Positions 45,698 to 53,755 of a DNA stretch of 64,000 nt are shown piece by piece. The notes beneath the pieces are model-generated. The model made no database searches, was not told the DNA's origin, and saw nothing but the letters and a program-made list of their open reading frames with translations. Position 1 is the stretch's first letter. Each line of letters starts with the position of its first letter. Source of the DNA: Aeromicrobium sp. Root344 (GTDB lineage: Bacteria > Actinomycetota > Actinomycetes > Propionibacteriales > Nocardioidaceae); NCBI RefSeq assembly GCF_001425755.1, contig NZ_LMDH01000001.1:829787-893786 (forward strand), in the 5' to 3' direction. The position numbers and the translations under genes were made by a program.

Positions 45698-46759
45698 TCA
45701 GTCGTCCCAGCGGAAGACTCGGCTCGCCACGGCGGAGACGACGACGGCGAAGCCCAGCAGGATGACGATCGGCATCAACGCGGCGCCCGGCCCCTCACCG
45801 CGGACCATCGTGTCGAGCATGCCCTCGTTGAGGTGCTTGAGCGGCAGCACCTCGCTGACCGCCGTGACCCAGCCGGGTGCACCGTCGAGCGGGAAGAACG
45901 AGCCCGACAGGAACGCCATCGGCAGCACCACGAAGTTGGCGATGCCGACCGCGGCCTCCTCGCTCTTGGCCACCGCGCCGGCCAGCAGCCCGATCGCCAT
46001 GAACGACAGCGTGCCGGCCGTGAGCAGCGGGACGATCATGGGCCACGAGCCGGTCAGCTGCAGGCCGAAGAGAGCCACGCCGACGCCGATGAAGATCGCC
46101 GCCTGGACCGCCGCGATCGCAACGCTGACCGCGATGCGGGCCAGCACGACGGCCCACGTCGGGACCGGGGCCAGGCGCAGGCGCCGCAGCAGTCCGTTCT
46201 TGCGCCACACGACGAGGTTGGTCGCCGCTCCGAACGTCGCACCGGAGGCGATCGCCCAGCCCATCAGGCCCGGGGTGAAGAACTGGATCGTCGACAACGA
46301 GTCGTCCTCGACCTGGTCGGCGTGGAGCACGTATTTCGGCTGCTGGCCGGTGACGGCGATGTTGGCGGACTGCACGATGCCCTGGAAGGTGCCCTGCACG
46401 GTTGCCGCCTTGACCTGGTCGGCCTGTGAGAAACGTACGACCAGCGTGTCCCCGCGCTGCGTGATCATGGCGTCGGCGTCGCCCTTGCGCACCTTGCGGA
46501 TCGCCGCCTTCTCGTCGGACGTGCGGTGGATGTCGAGGCTCTCCTTGAGGTAGGCCCGAACCTCCTTGGGCGCATCGTCGAGCACGGACACCTTGCCGAC
46601 CTGCTCGACCTCGATCTTGGACCCGCCCGAGCCGCCCAGCAGGCCGCCGAACAGCGCCAGGAACATCAACGGGAAGATCACCGCGAAGAAGACCGCCATC
46701 TTGTCGCGGAAGAACCCCTTGAGCATCGCCACGGCGAGGCTCTTGAACGCGGTGCTCAT
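45698..46759 (-). CDS. ABC-2 type transporter permease
   Basis: 353 aa, ATG overlapping the stop of the ATPase gene. One N-terminal helix (about residues 20-40), a large extracytoplasmic domain (about residues 45-165, with SKIEVEQVGKVSVLDDAPKE near its start), then five helices ending at residue 350, the layout of ABC-2 (YhgE/DrrB-like) exporters. It works with the upstream ATPase; the substrate (drug, lipid or polymer) is not determined. Confidence 0.85.
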   Translation of the reverse strand: MSTAFKSLAVAMLKGFFRDKMAVFFAVIFPLMFLALFGGLLGGSGGSKIEVEQVGKVSVLDDAPKEVRAYLKESLDIHRTSDEKAAIRKVRKGDADAMITQRGDTLVVRFSQADQVKAATVQGTFQGIVQSANIAVTGQQPKYVLHADQVEDDSLSTIQFFTPGLMGWAIASGATFGAATNLVVWRKNGLLRRLRLAPVPTWAVVLARIAVSVAIAAVQAAIFIGVGVALFGLQLTGSWPMIVPLLTAGTLSFMAIGLLAGAVAKSEEAAVGIANFVVLPMAFLSGSFFPLDGAPGWVTAVSEVLPLKHLNEGMLDTMVRGEGPGAALMPIVILLGFAVVVSAVASRVFRWDD

Positions 46760-47658
46760 GCTCGGTACTCCCGGCCAGTGAGGTCGAGGAAGACGTCCTC
46801 CAGCGAGGCACCCTTGACGCTCAGCCCGTCCAGCGCGTCGCGGTGCGCGAGCTCGGTCAGGATGCGGGCGGGGTCGCGGGTCGTGATCGTCAGTCCGGAC
46901 TCCTCGTCGGCGACGTCGTCGGTGCCCGCCATCGTCCGGGCTGCCTCGGCATCGAGCGTGCCCGGCGCGACGCTGATGCGTACCGGGGCATCGAGGCCCC
47001 GGACGAGCGCAGCGGGAGTGTCGAGCTCGAGGATCTTGCCGGCGTCCATGATCGCGACCCGATCACACAGCGCCTCGGCCTCGTCCATGTAGTGCGTCGT
47101 CAGGATCACGGTGCGGCCGGAGTCGTTGATGCTGCGGAGGACGTCCCACAGGTTGCGGCGGGCCTGGGGGTCGAGCGCGGCGGTCGGCTCGTCGAGGAAC
47201 ACGACGTCGGGGTCGTGGATCAGTGCGCACGCGATCGACAGGCGCTGCTTCTGCCCACCGGAGAGGTCCTCGGTGCGGTCGTCGGCCTTGTCGACCAGGC
47301 CGACCTGCTCGAGCATCTCGTCCGTACGACCGGCGGCCACGCCGTAGAGCGCCCCGAACGTGTCGAGCTGCTCACGGGCGGTCAGCCGCTCGAAGAACGA
47401 CGACGCCTGGAGCTGTACGCCCATGCGCCGCTGCAGCTCGGGCTCACGCCTGGACGGCACGAAGTCGTCGATGCGGACCGAGCCGGACTGCGGCTTGCGC
47501 AGCCCTTCGACCATCTCGAGAGTCGTGGTCTTGCCGGCGCCGTTGGGTCCGAGCAGCCCGAAGAACTCCCCCGACGCCACGGTGAAGCTGACGCCGTCGA
47601 CCGCACGCACGTCGCCGTACGTCATGACGAGGCCCTCGGCTGTGATCTCCGCACCCAT
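46756..47658 (-). CDS. ABC transporter ATP-binding protein (CcmA/DrrA type)
   Basis: 300 aa, ATG start with TAGGCT 7 bases upstream (leaderless). Walker A GPNGAGKTTTLE (about residues 38-49), signature LSGGQKQRLSIA, Walker B VVFLDEPTAALDP and the H-loop TTHYMDEAEAL. The C-terminal 80 residues form the extra domain typical of ATPases of multidrug-type ABC-2 exporters. First gene of a two-gene operon. Confidence 0.9.
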   Translation of the reverse strand: MGAEITAEGLVMTYGDVRAVDGVSFTVASGEFFGLLGPNGAGKTTTLEMVEGLRKPQSGSVRIDDFVPSRREPELQRRMGVQLQASSFFERLTAREQLDTFGALYGVAAGRTDEMLEQVGLVDKADDRTEDLSGGQKQRLSIACALIHDPDVVFLDEPTAALDPQARRNLWDVLRSINDSGRTVILTTHYMDEAEALCDRVAIMDAGKILELDTPAALVRGLDAPVRISVAPGTLDAEAARTMAGTDDVADEESGLTITTRDPARILTELAHRDALDGLSVKGASLEDVFLDLTGREYRA

Positions 47659-47665
47659 GTGGATG

Positions 47666-47671
47666 AGCCTA
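47666..47671 (-). promoter_or_regulatory. Probable -10 box of the ABC-2 operon (leaderless)
   Basis: Minus strand TAGGCT, ending 7 bases before the ATG, with no Shine-Dalgarno between. Confidence 0.5.
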
Positions 47672-47700
47672 TGGGACGGGCCGTCGCGTATGCGCCGGGG

Positions 47701-48642
47701 TTATTTGGCGTACGAGTGCATGCCCGAGACGAACAGGTTGATGCCGACGAAGTTGAAGACGAACGTCGCGAAGCCGATCAACGCGATGATCGCCGCGGCC
47801 TTGCCCTTCCAGCCCGCGGTGGCGCGTGCGTGGAGGTAGCCGGCATAGACGACCCAGGTGATGAACGCCCAGACCTCCTTGGGGTCCCAGCCCCAGTAGC
47901 GGCCCCACGCGTACTGCGCCCAGATCGGCCCGGCGATCAGCGCGGCGAACGTCCAGATGGGGAACGCGAAGGCGTGCACGCGATAGGCGATCTGGTCGAT
48001 CTTGGCCGACGGCGGAATGCGCCACAGGAAGCCGACCCGGTCCTCGTCGGCGGTCGTACGCTCCGCACGCGCCTTGACGAGGTAGAGCACCGACGCGGCG
48101 GCACCGACGAGGAACGCCGAACCGGCGATCATGGCGCCGAGCACGTGGATCACGAGCCAGTAGGAGTGCAGCGCCGGCACGAGGGGGCCGGGCGGCACGA
48201 ACACGAGCGCCGACAGGCCGAGCACGACGGTGCCGAAGCCGGTGATGATCGGCCCGACCCAGTCGATCGCCCACATGCGGACCAGCACGATGTACGCCGT
48301 GAGGGCCATCAGGGTCGCGGCGCAGCCGAACTCGTACATGTTGCCCCACGGCACGCGCTCGGCCGACAGCCCACGCGTGATGACGCCGGCCAGCAGGACG
48401 AGCCAGGCCAGACCCGTGAGCGAGAAGCCGATGCCGCCGGCGACATCGCTGCGCTCGGAGGCGGTGCCCTCGGCCGACGGCGGCGCACCCTCGGCGGCGC
48501 CGGCCGTCACCAGCTCACGGTCGGGGGCGATCCGCCGGGCGAAGCCCCACTGGGCGACGTACGCGACGAAGGCGAGGGCGAGGATGCCGGTGGCCGACGC
48601 GACGGCGTAGTTGGAGAACTGCTCGTACTGTGCGGCAGTCAT
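47701..48642 (-). CDS. ccsB: Cytochrome c biogenesis protein CcsB/ResC
   Basis: Heme-handling half of the system II cytochrome c synthase, 313 aa with about eight helices; ATG overlapping the resB stop. The WWD heme motif is GRYWGWDPKEVWAFITW (about residues 240-256), flanked by membrane histidines in VIHVLGAM and YRVHAFAFPIWT. With ResB it delivers heme across the membrane and ligates it to CXXCH. Last gene of the hemL-to-ccsB run. Confidence 0.94.
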   Translation of the reverse strand: MTAAQYEQFSNYAVASATGILALAFVAYVAQWGFARRIAPDRELVTAGAAEGAPPSAEGTASERSDVAGGIGFSLTGLAWLVLLAGVITRGLSAERVPWGNMYEFGCAATLMALTAYIVLVRMWAIDWVGPIITGFGTVVLGLSALVFVPPGPLVPALHSYWLVIHVLGAMIAGSAFLVGAAASVLYLVKARAERTTADEDRVGFLWRIPPSAKIDQIAYRVHAFAFPIWTFAALIAGPIWAQYAWGRYWGWDPKEVWAFITWVVYAGYLHARATAGWKGKAAAIIALIGFATFVFNFVGINLFVSGMHSYAK

Positions 48643-50183
48643 GATGTTCTCTCCTCTGTCTCTCCGAGCGCTTCGCGGAACCGCTCGAGGAAGGCGTCCA
48701 GGTCGGCGGGCAGGTCGTCACGGGGGACGCGGTCGAGCACGGCGACGTCCACCACGGTACGTGAGCCGTCGCGGCGAGCCCTGATCCAGGTCCTCCGGGG
48801 CTTGATCGTCAAGGACGTGACGAGGCCCGCCAGCCCGGCGATGATGCCGATCAACGGCACCTTCACCCCGGGCGACGAGCTGATCTGGAGCCGGGCGAAC
48901 TGCCTGAGGCCGGCGAACTCGATCGTCCCGCCGTTGGGCAGCTTCTGCGACTGGCCCGCCTTGAGGCTCACGCGATAGCTCTTGTCGCCGTCCTTGTACT
49001 GCTTCATCTTCGACTTGTCGAGGATGTAGACCGACTGCGGTGTGCCCTTGTCCAGCCCGAGATCGCCGTGCCACACGAACAGCCCGAGCAACGGGTTGGC
49101 GGCGGCGGGATAGACCGAGATGGACGCGCCGTCGGCCCCGGTGGCCGCGGTCGGCAGGAAGAAACCTTGGAAGCCGAGCTGCTGGGGCTCGGCATCGGGC
49201 ACCTTGACGACGCCGGTCGACGTGTAGGACGGGTCGTTGGGCAGGAACGGCACGGCCTCGTTGAACACGACCTCGCCGTTGGCGTCCGTGACCTTGATGA
49301 CGGGGGCGTACCCCTGGCCCACCAGGAACACCGAGGTGCTGCCGATCTCCAGCGGGTGGTTGACCGTGATGTCGAACGTACGCACGTCGGCGCCGGGCTT
49401 CTGCGTGTAGGTCCCCTGGGCGCGGAACAGCCGCGGAGCGCCGGCCTGCTGGCTGCCGAGCGCCTGGAACTTGGCGGTGAACGTGTCGAGCTTGAGGGAG
49501 AACGGCGGCAGCTGGTCGGCCTTGAACAGCGACCCGGAGCCGAACTCGTCGTACTGCGTCAGCGAGTTGGCGAAGCCCTGGCCCTCCGTGACGATCGCGG
49601 TGCCGCGATAGCCGAACAGCGTGCCGACCGCGACGCCGACCAGGACCACGACGACGCTGATGTGGAAGACCAGGTTGCCGGCCTCACGCAGGAAGCCACG
49701 CTCCGCACTGAGCTCGCCGTCGACGACGTCGACCCGGGCGCGTCCGATCGCCCGGCGACCGGCGCTGATGACCTCGTCGACGGATGCCGCGGTCTCGAAG
49801 GACGCAGAAGCCGGCATGCGCGAGAAGTTGCGCGGCGCCTTGGGCGGCCGGGCGCGCAGGGCGCGGAGATAGACGAACGAGCGGGGGACGATGCAGCCGA
49901 TGAGCGACACCATCAACAGCAGGTAGACCGCGCTGAACCACGGCGACGTGTAGACGTTGAAGAAGCCCAGCTTGTCGAGCGTCGGCGCGCTCTTCGGGTG
50001 CTCGAGGAAGTAGGCCTCGACCGCCCGGGCGTCGACCCCGCGCTGCGGCACGAGCGAGCCCGGCACCGCGGCGATGGCGAGCAGGAGCAGGAGGAACAGG
50101 GCCGTACGCATCGAGGTCAGCTGGCGCCAGAACCACCGGGTGAACTCCCGGCGACCCAGAGCCGGAACTGCGTTGGAGCTCAT
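48639..50183 (-). CDS. resB: Cytochrome c biogenesis protein ResB/Ccs1
   Basis: Partner of CcsB in cytochrome c heme ligation, 514 aa. ATG start with GGAGG 7 bases upstream. Three N-terminal helices (about residues 23-45, 74-96 and 165-187, the last with a membrane His in NLVFHISVVV), a large extracytoplasmic domain (about residues 200-430) and a final helix (VPLIGIIAGLAGLVTSL). The start region is enclosed in a striking inverted repeat shared with hemA. Confidence 0.93.
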   Translation of the reverse strand: MSSNAVPALGRREFTRWFWRQLTSMRTALFLLLLLAIAAVPGSLVPQRGVDARAVEAYFLEHPKSAPTLDKLGFFNVYTSPWFSAVYLLLMVSLIGCIVPRSFVYLRALRARPPKAPRNFSRMPASASFETAASVDEVISAGRRAIGRARVDVVDGELSAERGFLREAGNLVFHISVVVVLVGVAVGTLFGYRGTAIVTEGQGFANSLTQYDEFGSGSLFKADQLPPFSLKLDTFTAKFQALGSQQAGAPRLFRAQGTYTQKPGADVRTFDITVNHPLEIGSTSVFLVGQGYAPVIKVTDANGEVVFNEAVPFLPNDPSYTSTGVVKVPDAEPQQLGFQGFFLPTAATGADGASISVYPAAANPLLGLFVWHGDLGLDKGTPQSVYILDKSKMKQYKDGDKSYRVSLKAGQSQKLPNGGTIEFAGLRQFARLQISSSPGVKVPLIGIIAGLAGLVTSLTIKPRRTWIRARRDGSRTVVDVAVLDRVPRDDLPADLDAFLERFREALGETEERTS

Positions 50184-50237
50184 ACCGCGTCCTCCAAGAA
50201 GAGCCCACGATACGGAGGCCGCGGTATGAGTGCTGCC
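50178..50237 (-). promoter_or_regulatory. Start-codon inverted repeat of resB, shared with hemA
   Basis: On the coding strand CATACCGCGGCCTCC pairs at 14 of 15 positions with GGAGGACGCGGTATG, the second arm holding both the Shine-Dalgarno GGAGG and the resB ATG; the loop is 18 bases. Outside the arms CT pairs with AG of codon 2. The whole 60 bases match the hemA start region at 48 positions, including GCCTCCGTATCGTG. Confidence 0.7.
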
Positions 50238-50245
50238 ACATGATT

Positions 50246-50266
50246 CACTCGCTGGCGCTCGCTCAT
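50246..50266 (-). repeat. Stop-adjacent dispersed repeat, ccdA copy
   Basis: Coding strand ATGAGCGAGCGCCAGCGAGTG; its TGA is the ccdA stop. It matches the nuoB copy (24079-24099) at 20 of 21 bases. Confidence 0.7.
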
Positions 50267-51015
50267 ACCGGCGCCTCGAATCCGGTGACCCAGGTCTGCA
50301 TCTCGCCGACCAGGTCGTTCCACGTGCCGGTCACGAGCATGACGCCCACAGCGATGAGCAGCAGCCCACCGGTGATCGAGACGCCCCGTTGGTGCCGCTT
50401 GAACCACGAGACCGTACGCATGAACTTGCCGAAGCCGAGTGCCGCCAGCACGAACGGGATGCCGAGGCCGAGGCAGTAGATCAGCGTGAGGAACGCGCCC
50501 CGGGCCGCCGAGGCGTCATCCGTGGCGAACGACAGGCTCAGCACCGCCGTCAGGGTCGGCCCGATGCACGGCGTCCAGCCGAGGCCGAAGAACACGCCGA
50601 GGAGCGGCGCGATCGCGAGGCCGACCGTCGGCACGGCGTGCACCCGGGCCTCGCGCTGCATGAACGGGACGAGGCCGATGAAGACCAGCCCCATGAGGAT
50701 GACGAGGATGCCGGTGATGATCGAGAGGGTGTGCCGGTGCTCCTCGAGGCGCAGCCCGACGGACCCGAACAGCGCGCCGCCCAGAACAAACACGGTGCTG
50801 AAGCCGAGGACGAACAGCAGCGCCCCGGCCAGCAGCCGTCCGCGCCGCGCGGTCTCGAGGTCCTGGGCCGCGACCCCCGAGACGTACGACAGGTAGCCCG
50901 GCAGCAGCGGCAGGACGCACGGCGAGAAGAACGACACCAGGCCCGCGAGCGCGGCGACGGGTACGGCGAGGAGGAGGTTGCCAGAGAGGGCGGTGTCGCG
51001 GAACCAGTCCGTCAC
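50263..51015 (-). CDS. ccdA: Cytochrome c biogenesis thiol transporter CcdA
   Basis: Six-helix membrane protein that passes reducing equivalents from cytoplasmic thioredoxin to the outside, 250 aa. GTG overlapping the resA-like stop. The redox cysteines are in SFFSPCVLPLLPGYLSYVSG (about residues 28-47) and GWTPCIGPTLTAVL (about residues 150-163). It supplies electrons to the ResA-like lipoprotein encoded just upstream. Confidence 0.93.
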   Translation of the reverse strand: MTDWFRDTALSGNLLLAVPVAALAGLVSFFSPCVLPLLPGYLSYVSGVAAQDLETARRGRLLAGALLFVLGFSTVFVLGGALFGSVGLRLEEHRHTLSIITGILVILMGLVFIGLVPFMQREARVHAVPTVGLAIAPLLGVFFGLGWTPCIGPTLTAVLSLSFATDDASAARGAFLTLIYCLGLGIPFVLAALGFGKFMRTVSWFKRHQRGVSITGGLLLIAVGVMLVTGTWNDLVGEMQTWVTGFEAPV

Positions 51016-51599
51016 GACGTGCTCTTCTGCACGTCGTCGATGACGCCGGCCAGCGTCGACGCGCTGAGCTTGTCGTCCATGATGCGCGCGGCGACCCGGC
51101 CCTTGGCATCGATGACCCACGTCGTGGGGATCGCCTGGGTCGGCAGGGTCTTGACGAACTCGAGCTCCAGGCTGCCGCCCTCATCGGCGAAGCTCGGGTA
51201 GGTGATGCCCTTCTTGCGGTTGAACGCGATCGCCGACGAGGTGTCGGGCGTCCGCGTGAGCATGCCGACGAACTGGACGTCCTTGTCGGCGTACTGCTCG
51301 GAGATCTCCTTGAGCGCGGGCGCCTCGGCCCGGCACGGTGCGCACCACGGTCCCCACAGGTTGATCACGAGGGTCTTGCCGGCGAAGTCCGCGGTCGACA
51401 GCGGCTTGCCGTCGAGGCCGTCGCCCTCGAGCGTCGGCGCGGGCTTGCGATCCTTGACCGGCACGACGGTGACGAACGAGCCGTTGGCACCGACGTAGCC
51501 GTCGGTGTTGCGGTCGCGGCCGCCACCGCTGCAGGCGGCGAGCAGGACCAGCGCCCCGACCGCCACCATGACGCGGAGCGTGCGCATCGTCGGGTGCAC
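51012..51599 (-). CDS. resA: ResA-like thioredoxin lipoprotein
   Basis: 195 aa from the GTG (3 bases after the phosphatase stop); an ATG 12 bases later is possible. Lipoprotein signal with lipobox LLAACSGG. Thioredoxin fold with active site LWGPWCAPCRAEAP (about residues 79-92) and cis-Pro region QAIPTTWVID. Probable role: keeping the apocytochrome c CXXCH cysteines reduced, outside the membrane. Confidence 0.9.
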   Translation of the reverse strand: MHPTMRTLRVMVAVGALVLLAACSGGGRDRNTDGYVGANGSFVTVVPVKDRKPAPTLEGDGLDGKPLSTADFAGKTLVINLWGPWCAPCRAEAPALKEISEQYADKDVQFVGMLTRTPDTSSAIAFNRKKGITYPSFADEGGSLELEFVKTLPTQAIPTTWVIDAKGRVAARIMDDKLSASTLAGVIDDVQKSTS

Positions 51600-51602
51600 G
51601 GG

Positions 51603-52253
51603 TCAGGCGCCGCCGACGAACTTGTTGCGCAGCGCGTCCGGGATCAGGTCGCCGGCCGGCTCGCTGTAGGTGAGACCGACGAACCGGTCGTCATCGAACG
51701 TCAGCGTCGTGAGGCTCGCGAGCGAGCACTGGCGCTTGCGCGGGTCGTGCGCGAAGCGGGCCTTCTCGTACGACCGGCGGGCCGTCCAGACCGGCAGCTG
51801 GTGCGACACGATGACGGCCTCGTGGCCGCGAGCGGCTTCGCGGGCGTCGTCGACCGCGGCGCGCATGCGCGCGGCGATCTCCTTGTAGGGCTCGCCCCAC
51901 GACGGCCGGAGCGGGTTGCGCAGGAGCCACCAGTTCTGCGGACGCTTGAGGGCGCCGTCGCCGACCCCGAACGTCTTGCCCTCGAAGCGGTTGCCGGCCT
52001 CGATGACCCGCTCGTCGGTGACGATGTCGAGCTTGAGGATGTCCGAGATCGGCTTGGCGGTCTGCTGGGCGCGCTCCAGCGGCGAGGCGACGAGGTGCGT
52101 GATGTCGTTGCTCTTGAGCGACTCGGCGACCTTGGCAGCCATCTCGTGGCCGAGCTCGGAGAGGTTGTAGCCCGCGATGCGGCCGTAGAGCACGCCCATC
52201 GGGTTGTGGACCTCGCCGTGCCGCATCAAGTGCACGATCGTACGTTCGGACAT
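51603..52253 (-). CDS. Histidine phosphatase family protein
   Basis: Phosphoglycerate-mutase-like, 216 aa, ATG start. Catalytic motif VHLMRHGEVHNP (residues 5-16, RHGE) and a second His in AVIVSHQLPVWT (about residues 145-156). A gene of this kind sits at the same place in the mycobacterial hemL-ccs operon; its substrate there is not established. Cotranscribed with hemL (9-base gap). Confidence 0.87.
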   Translation of the reverse strand: MSERTIVHLMRHGEVHNPMGVLYGRIAGYNLSELGHEMAAKVAESLKSNDITHLVASPLERAQQTAKPISDILKLDIVTDERVIEAGNRFEGKTFGVGDGALKRPQNWWLLRNPLRPSWGEPYKEIAARMRAAVDDAREAARGHEAVIVSHQLPVWTARRSYEKARFAHDPRKRQCSLASLTTLTFDDDRFVGLTYSEPAGDLIPDALRNKFVGGA

Positions 52254-52262
52254 CAGGTTTCC

Positions 52263-53588
52263 TCAGTTCTCGGGGGTGGCCTGCGCTGCAGCACGAGCGG
52301 CGGCGGGAAGTGCCTCGGCAATTCTAGAGAGTGCTTCCGAGTCGTGGGCCGCCGAGACGAACCAGCACTCGAAGGCGCTCGGCGGGAGGTAGACGCCGGC
52401 GTCGAGCATCGCGTGGAAGAACGGCCGGTAGCGCCACGCCTCCTGCGCCTGCGCACCGGCGAAGTCGGTCACCGGCTTGTCGACGCCCCAGAAGACGCTG
52501 AACATGTTGCCGGCGCTCTGCAACGCGTACGTGACGCCGGCGGTGTCGAGGGACTCGACGACGAGCCGCTTCAGCTGAGCGGACGCGTCGTCGAGCCGGG
52601 CGTACGCCTCGGCGTCCGCGAGCCGCAGCGTCGTGAGCCCTGCGGTGGTGGCGATCGGATTGCCCGACAGCGTGCCGGCCTGATAGACGGGGCCGACCGG
52701 TGCGAGCTGTTCCATGACGTCACGGCGACCGCCGAACGCCGCCGCCGGGAAGCCACCGCCCATGACCTTGCCGAACGTCAGCAGGTCGGGACGCCAGCCC
52801 TCGGGCTCGCCGTCGAGACCCCAGTGCCCCGAGCGCGTGACCCGGAAGCCGGTCATGACCTCGTCGCTGATGAACAGTGCGCCGTTGTCCCTGCAGGTCT
52901 CTGCGAGGAAGCCGTTGAACCCGGGCTCCGGCGGCACGACACCCATGTTGCCGGCGGCCGCCTCGGTGATCAGGCACGCGATCTGGTCGCCGTACTCAGC
53001 GAACGCGGCCTCGACGGCGGCGCGGTCGTTGTAGGGCAGCACGATCGTGTCGGCGGTGACATGCGCAGGTACGCCGGGAGTCTCCGGAAGCCCGAGGGTC
53101 ACGACGCCGGAGCCCGCCTCGGCGAGCAGCGCGTCGACGTGGCCGTGGTAGCAGCCGGCGAACTTCACGATCTTGTCGCGGCCGGTGAACCCCCGCGCCA
53201 GCCGGATCGCCGACATCGTCGCCTCGGTGCCCGACGACACGAGCCGCACCGACTCGACCGGCGTACGTCCGGCGATCTCCTCGGCGAGCAGCACCTCCGG
53301 CTCGCTCGGCGTGCCGAACGACGTGCCGCGGCTCACCGCCTCCGCCACGGCGGCGAGCACCTCGGGGTGGGCGTGGCCCAGCAGCATGGGCCCCCACGAG
53401 CCGACCAGGTCGACGTAGCGGTTGCCGTCGACGTCAGTCAGCCAGGCGCCGGATCCGGACCGCATGAAGATCGGGGTGCCGCCGACCGCCCGGAAGGCGC
53501 GCACCGGGGAGTTGACGCCGCCGGGCGAGACCTCCCGCGCGCGGTCGAACAAGCCTTGCGAAGCGGGGTGTGACGTCACGCCCTCCAT
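52263..53588 (-). CDS. hemL: Glutamate-1-semialdehyde 2,1-aminomutase
   Basis: PLP enzyme that makes 5-aminolevulinate from glutamate semialdehyde (C5 heme pathway), 441 aa. ATG ([13 protein letters not shown]). PLP lysine Lys274 in [28 protein letters not shown] and [10 protein letters not shown] are typical. It follows HemA in the pathway although the genes are 9 kb apart. It heads the operon with the phosphatase and the resA-ccdA-resB-ccsB genes. Confidence 0.94.
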   Translation of the reverse strand: MEGVTSHPASQGLFDRAREVSPGGVNSPVRAFRAVGGTPIFMRSGSGAWLTDVDGNRYVDLVGSWGPMLLGHAHPEVLAAVAEAVSRGTSFGTPSEPEVLLAEEIAGRTPVESVRLVSSGTEATMSAIRLARGFTGRDKIVKFAGCYHGHVDALLAEAGSGVVTLGLPETPGVPAHVTADTIVLPYNDRAAVEAAFAEYGDQIACLITEAAAGNMGVVPPEPGFNGFLAETCRDNGALFISDEVMTGFRVTRSGHWGLDGEPEGWRPDLLTFGKVMGGGFPAAAFGGRRDVMEQLAPVGPVYQAGTLSGNPIATTAGLTTLRLADAEAYARLDDASAQLKRLVVESLDTAGVTYALQSAGNMFSVFWGVDKPVTDFAGAQAQEAWRYRPFFHAMLDAGVYLPPSAFECWFVSAAHDSEALSRIAEALPAAARAAAQATPEN

Positions 53589-53755
53589 TGTCCTCAATGG
53601 GATTTCGCGCCGGTCGGCGGCGTCGCCAGACCGTAACCCAGGGGCCGTCGGAGTCGTTGTCAACGGGGTAACTGCTTTGCGGCGCGTCCTGCCTGGCAGT
53701 AACATCGGTTTACGCTATGTCGCACCTGTCGCGACAGCATGGAGGGCACGTACTT

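Noticed and set aside
44518..45700. Insertion sequence with terminal inverted repeats
   Set aside because: Each flanking element is itself a complete palindrome, and the pair is in direct rather than inverted arrangement; no transposase motif or clear target duplication is present.
50180..50407. Small protein beginning MSERQRVNHV before resB
   Set aside because: It is the translation of the stop-adjacent repeat plus the start-region inverted repeat, out of frame with both neighbours, with no support beyond being open.
53589..53755. Riboswitch (for example c-di-AMP type, often found before cell-wall hydrolases) upstream of the transglycosylase gene
   Set aside because: The predicted -10 box at 53711 leaves only about 30 bases of leader, and I see no conserved riboswitch core.
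53717..53755. Earlier ATG for the transglycosylase
   Set aside because: It directly follows a TACGCT -10-like box, so it would lie at or before the transcription start; the ATG at 53756 has GGAGG upstream and begins a proper signal region.
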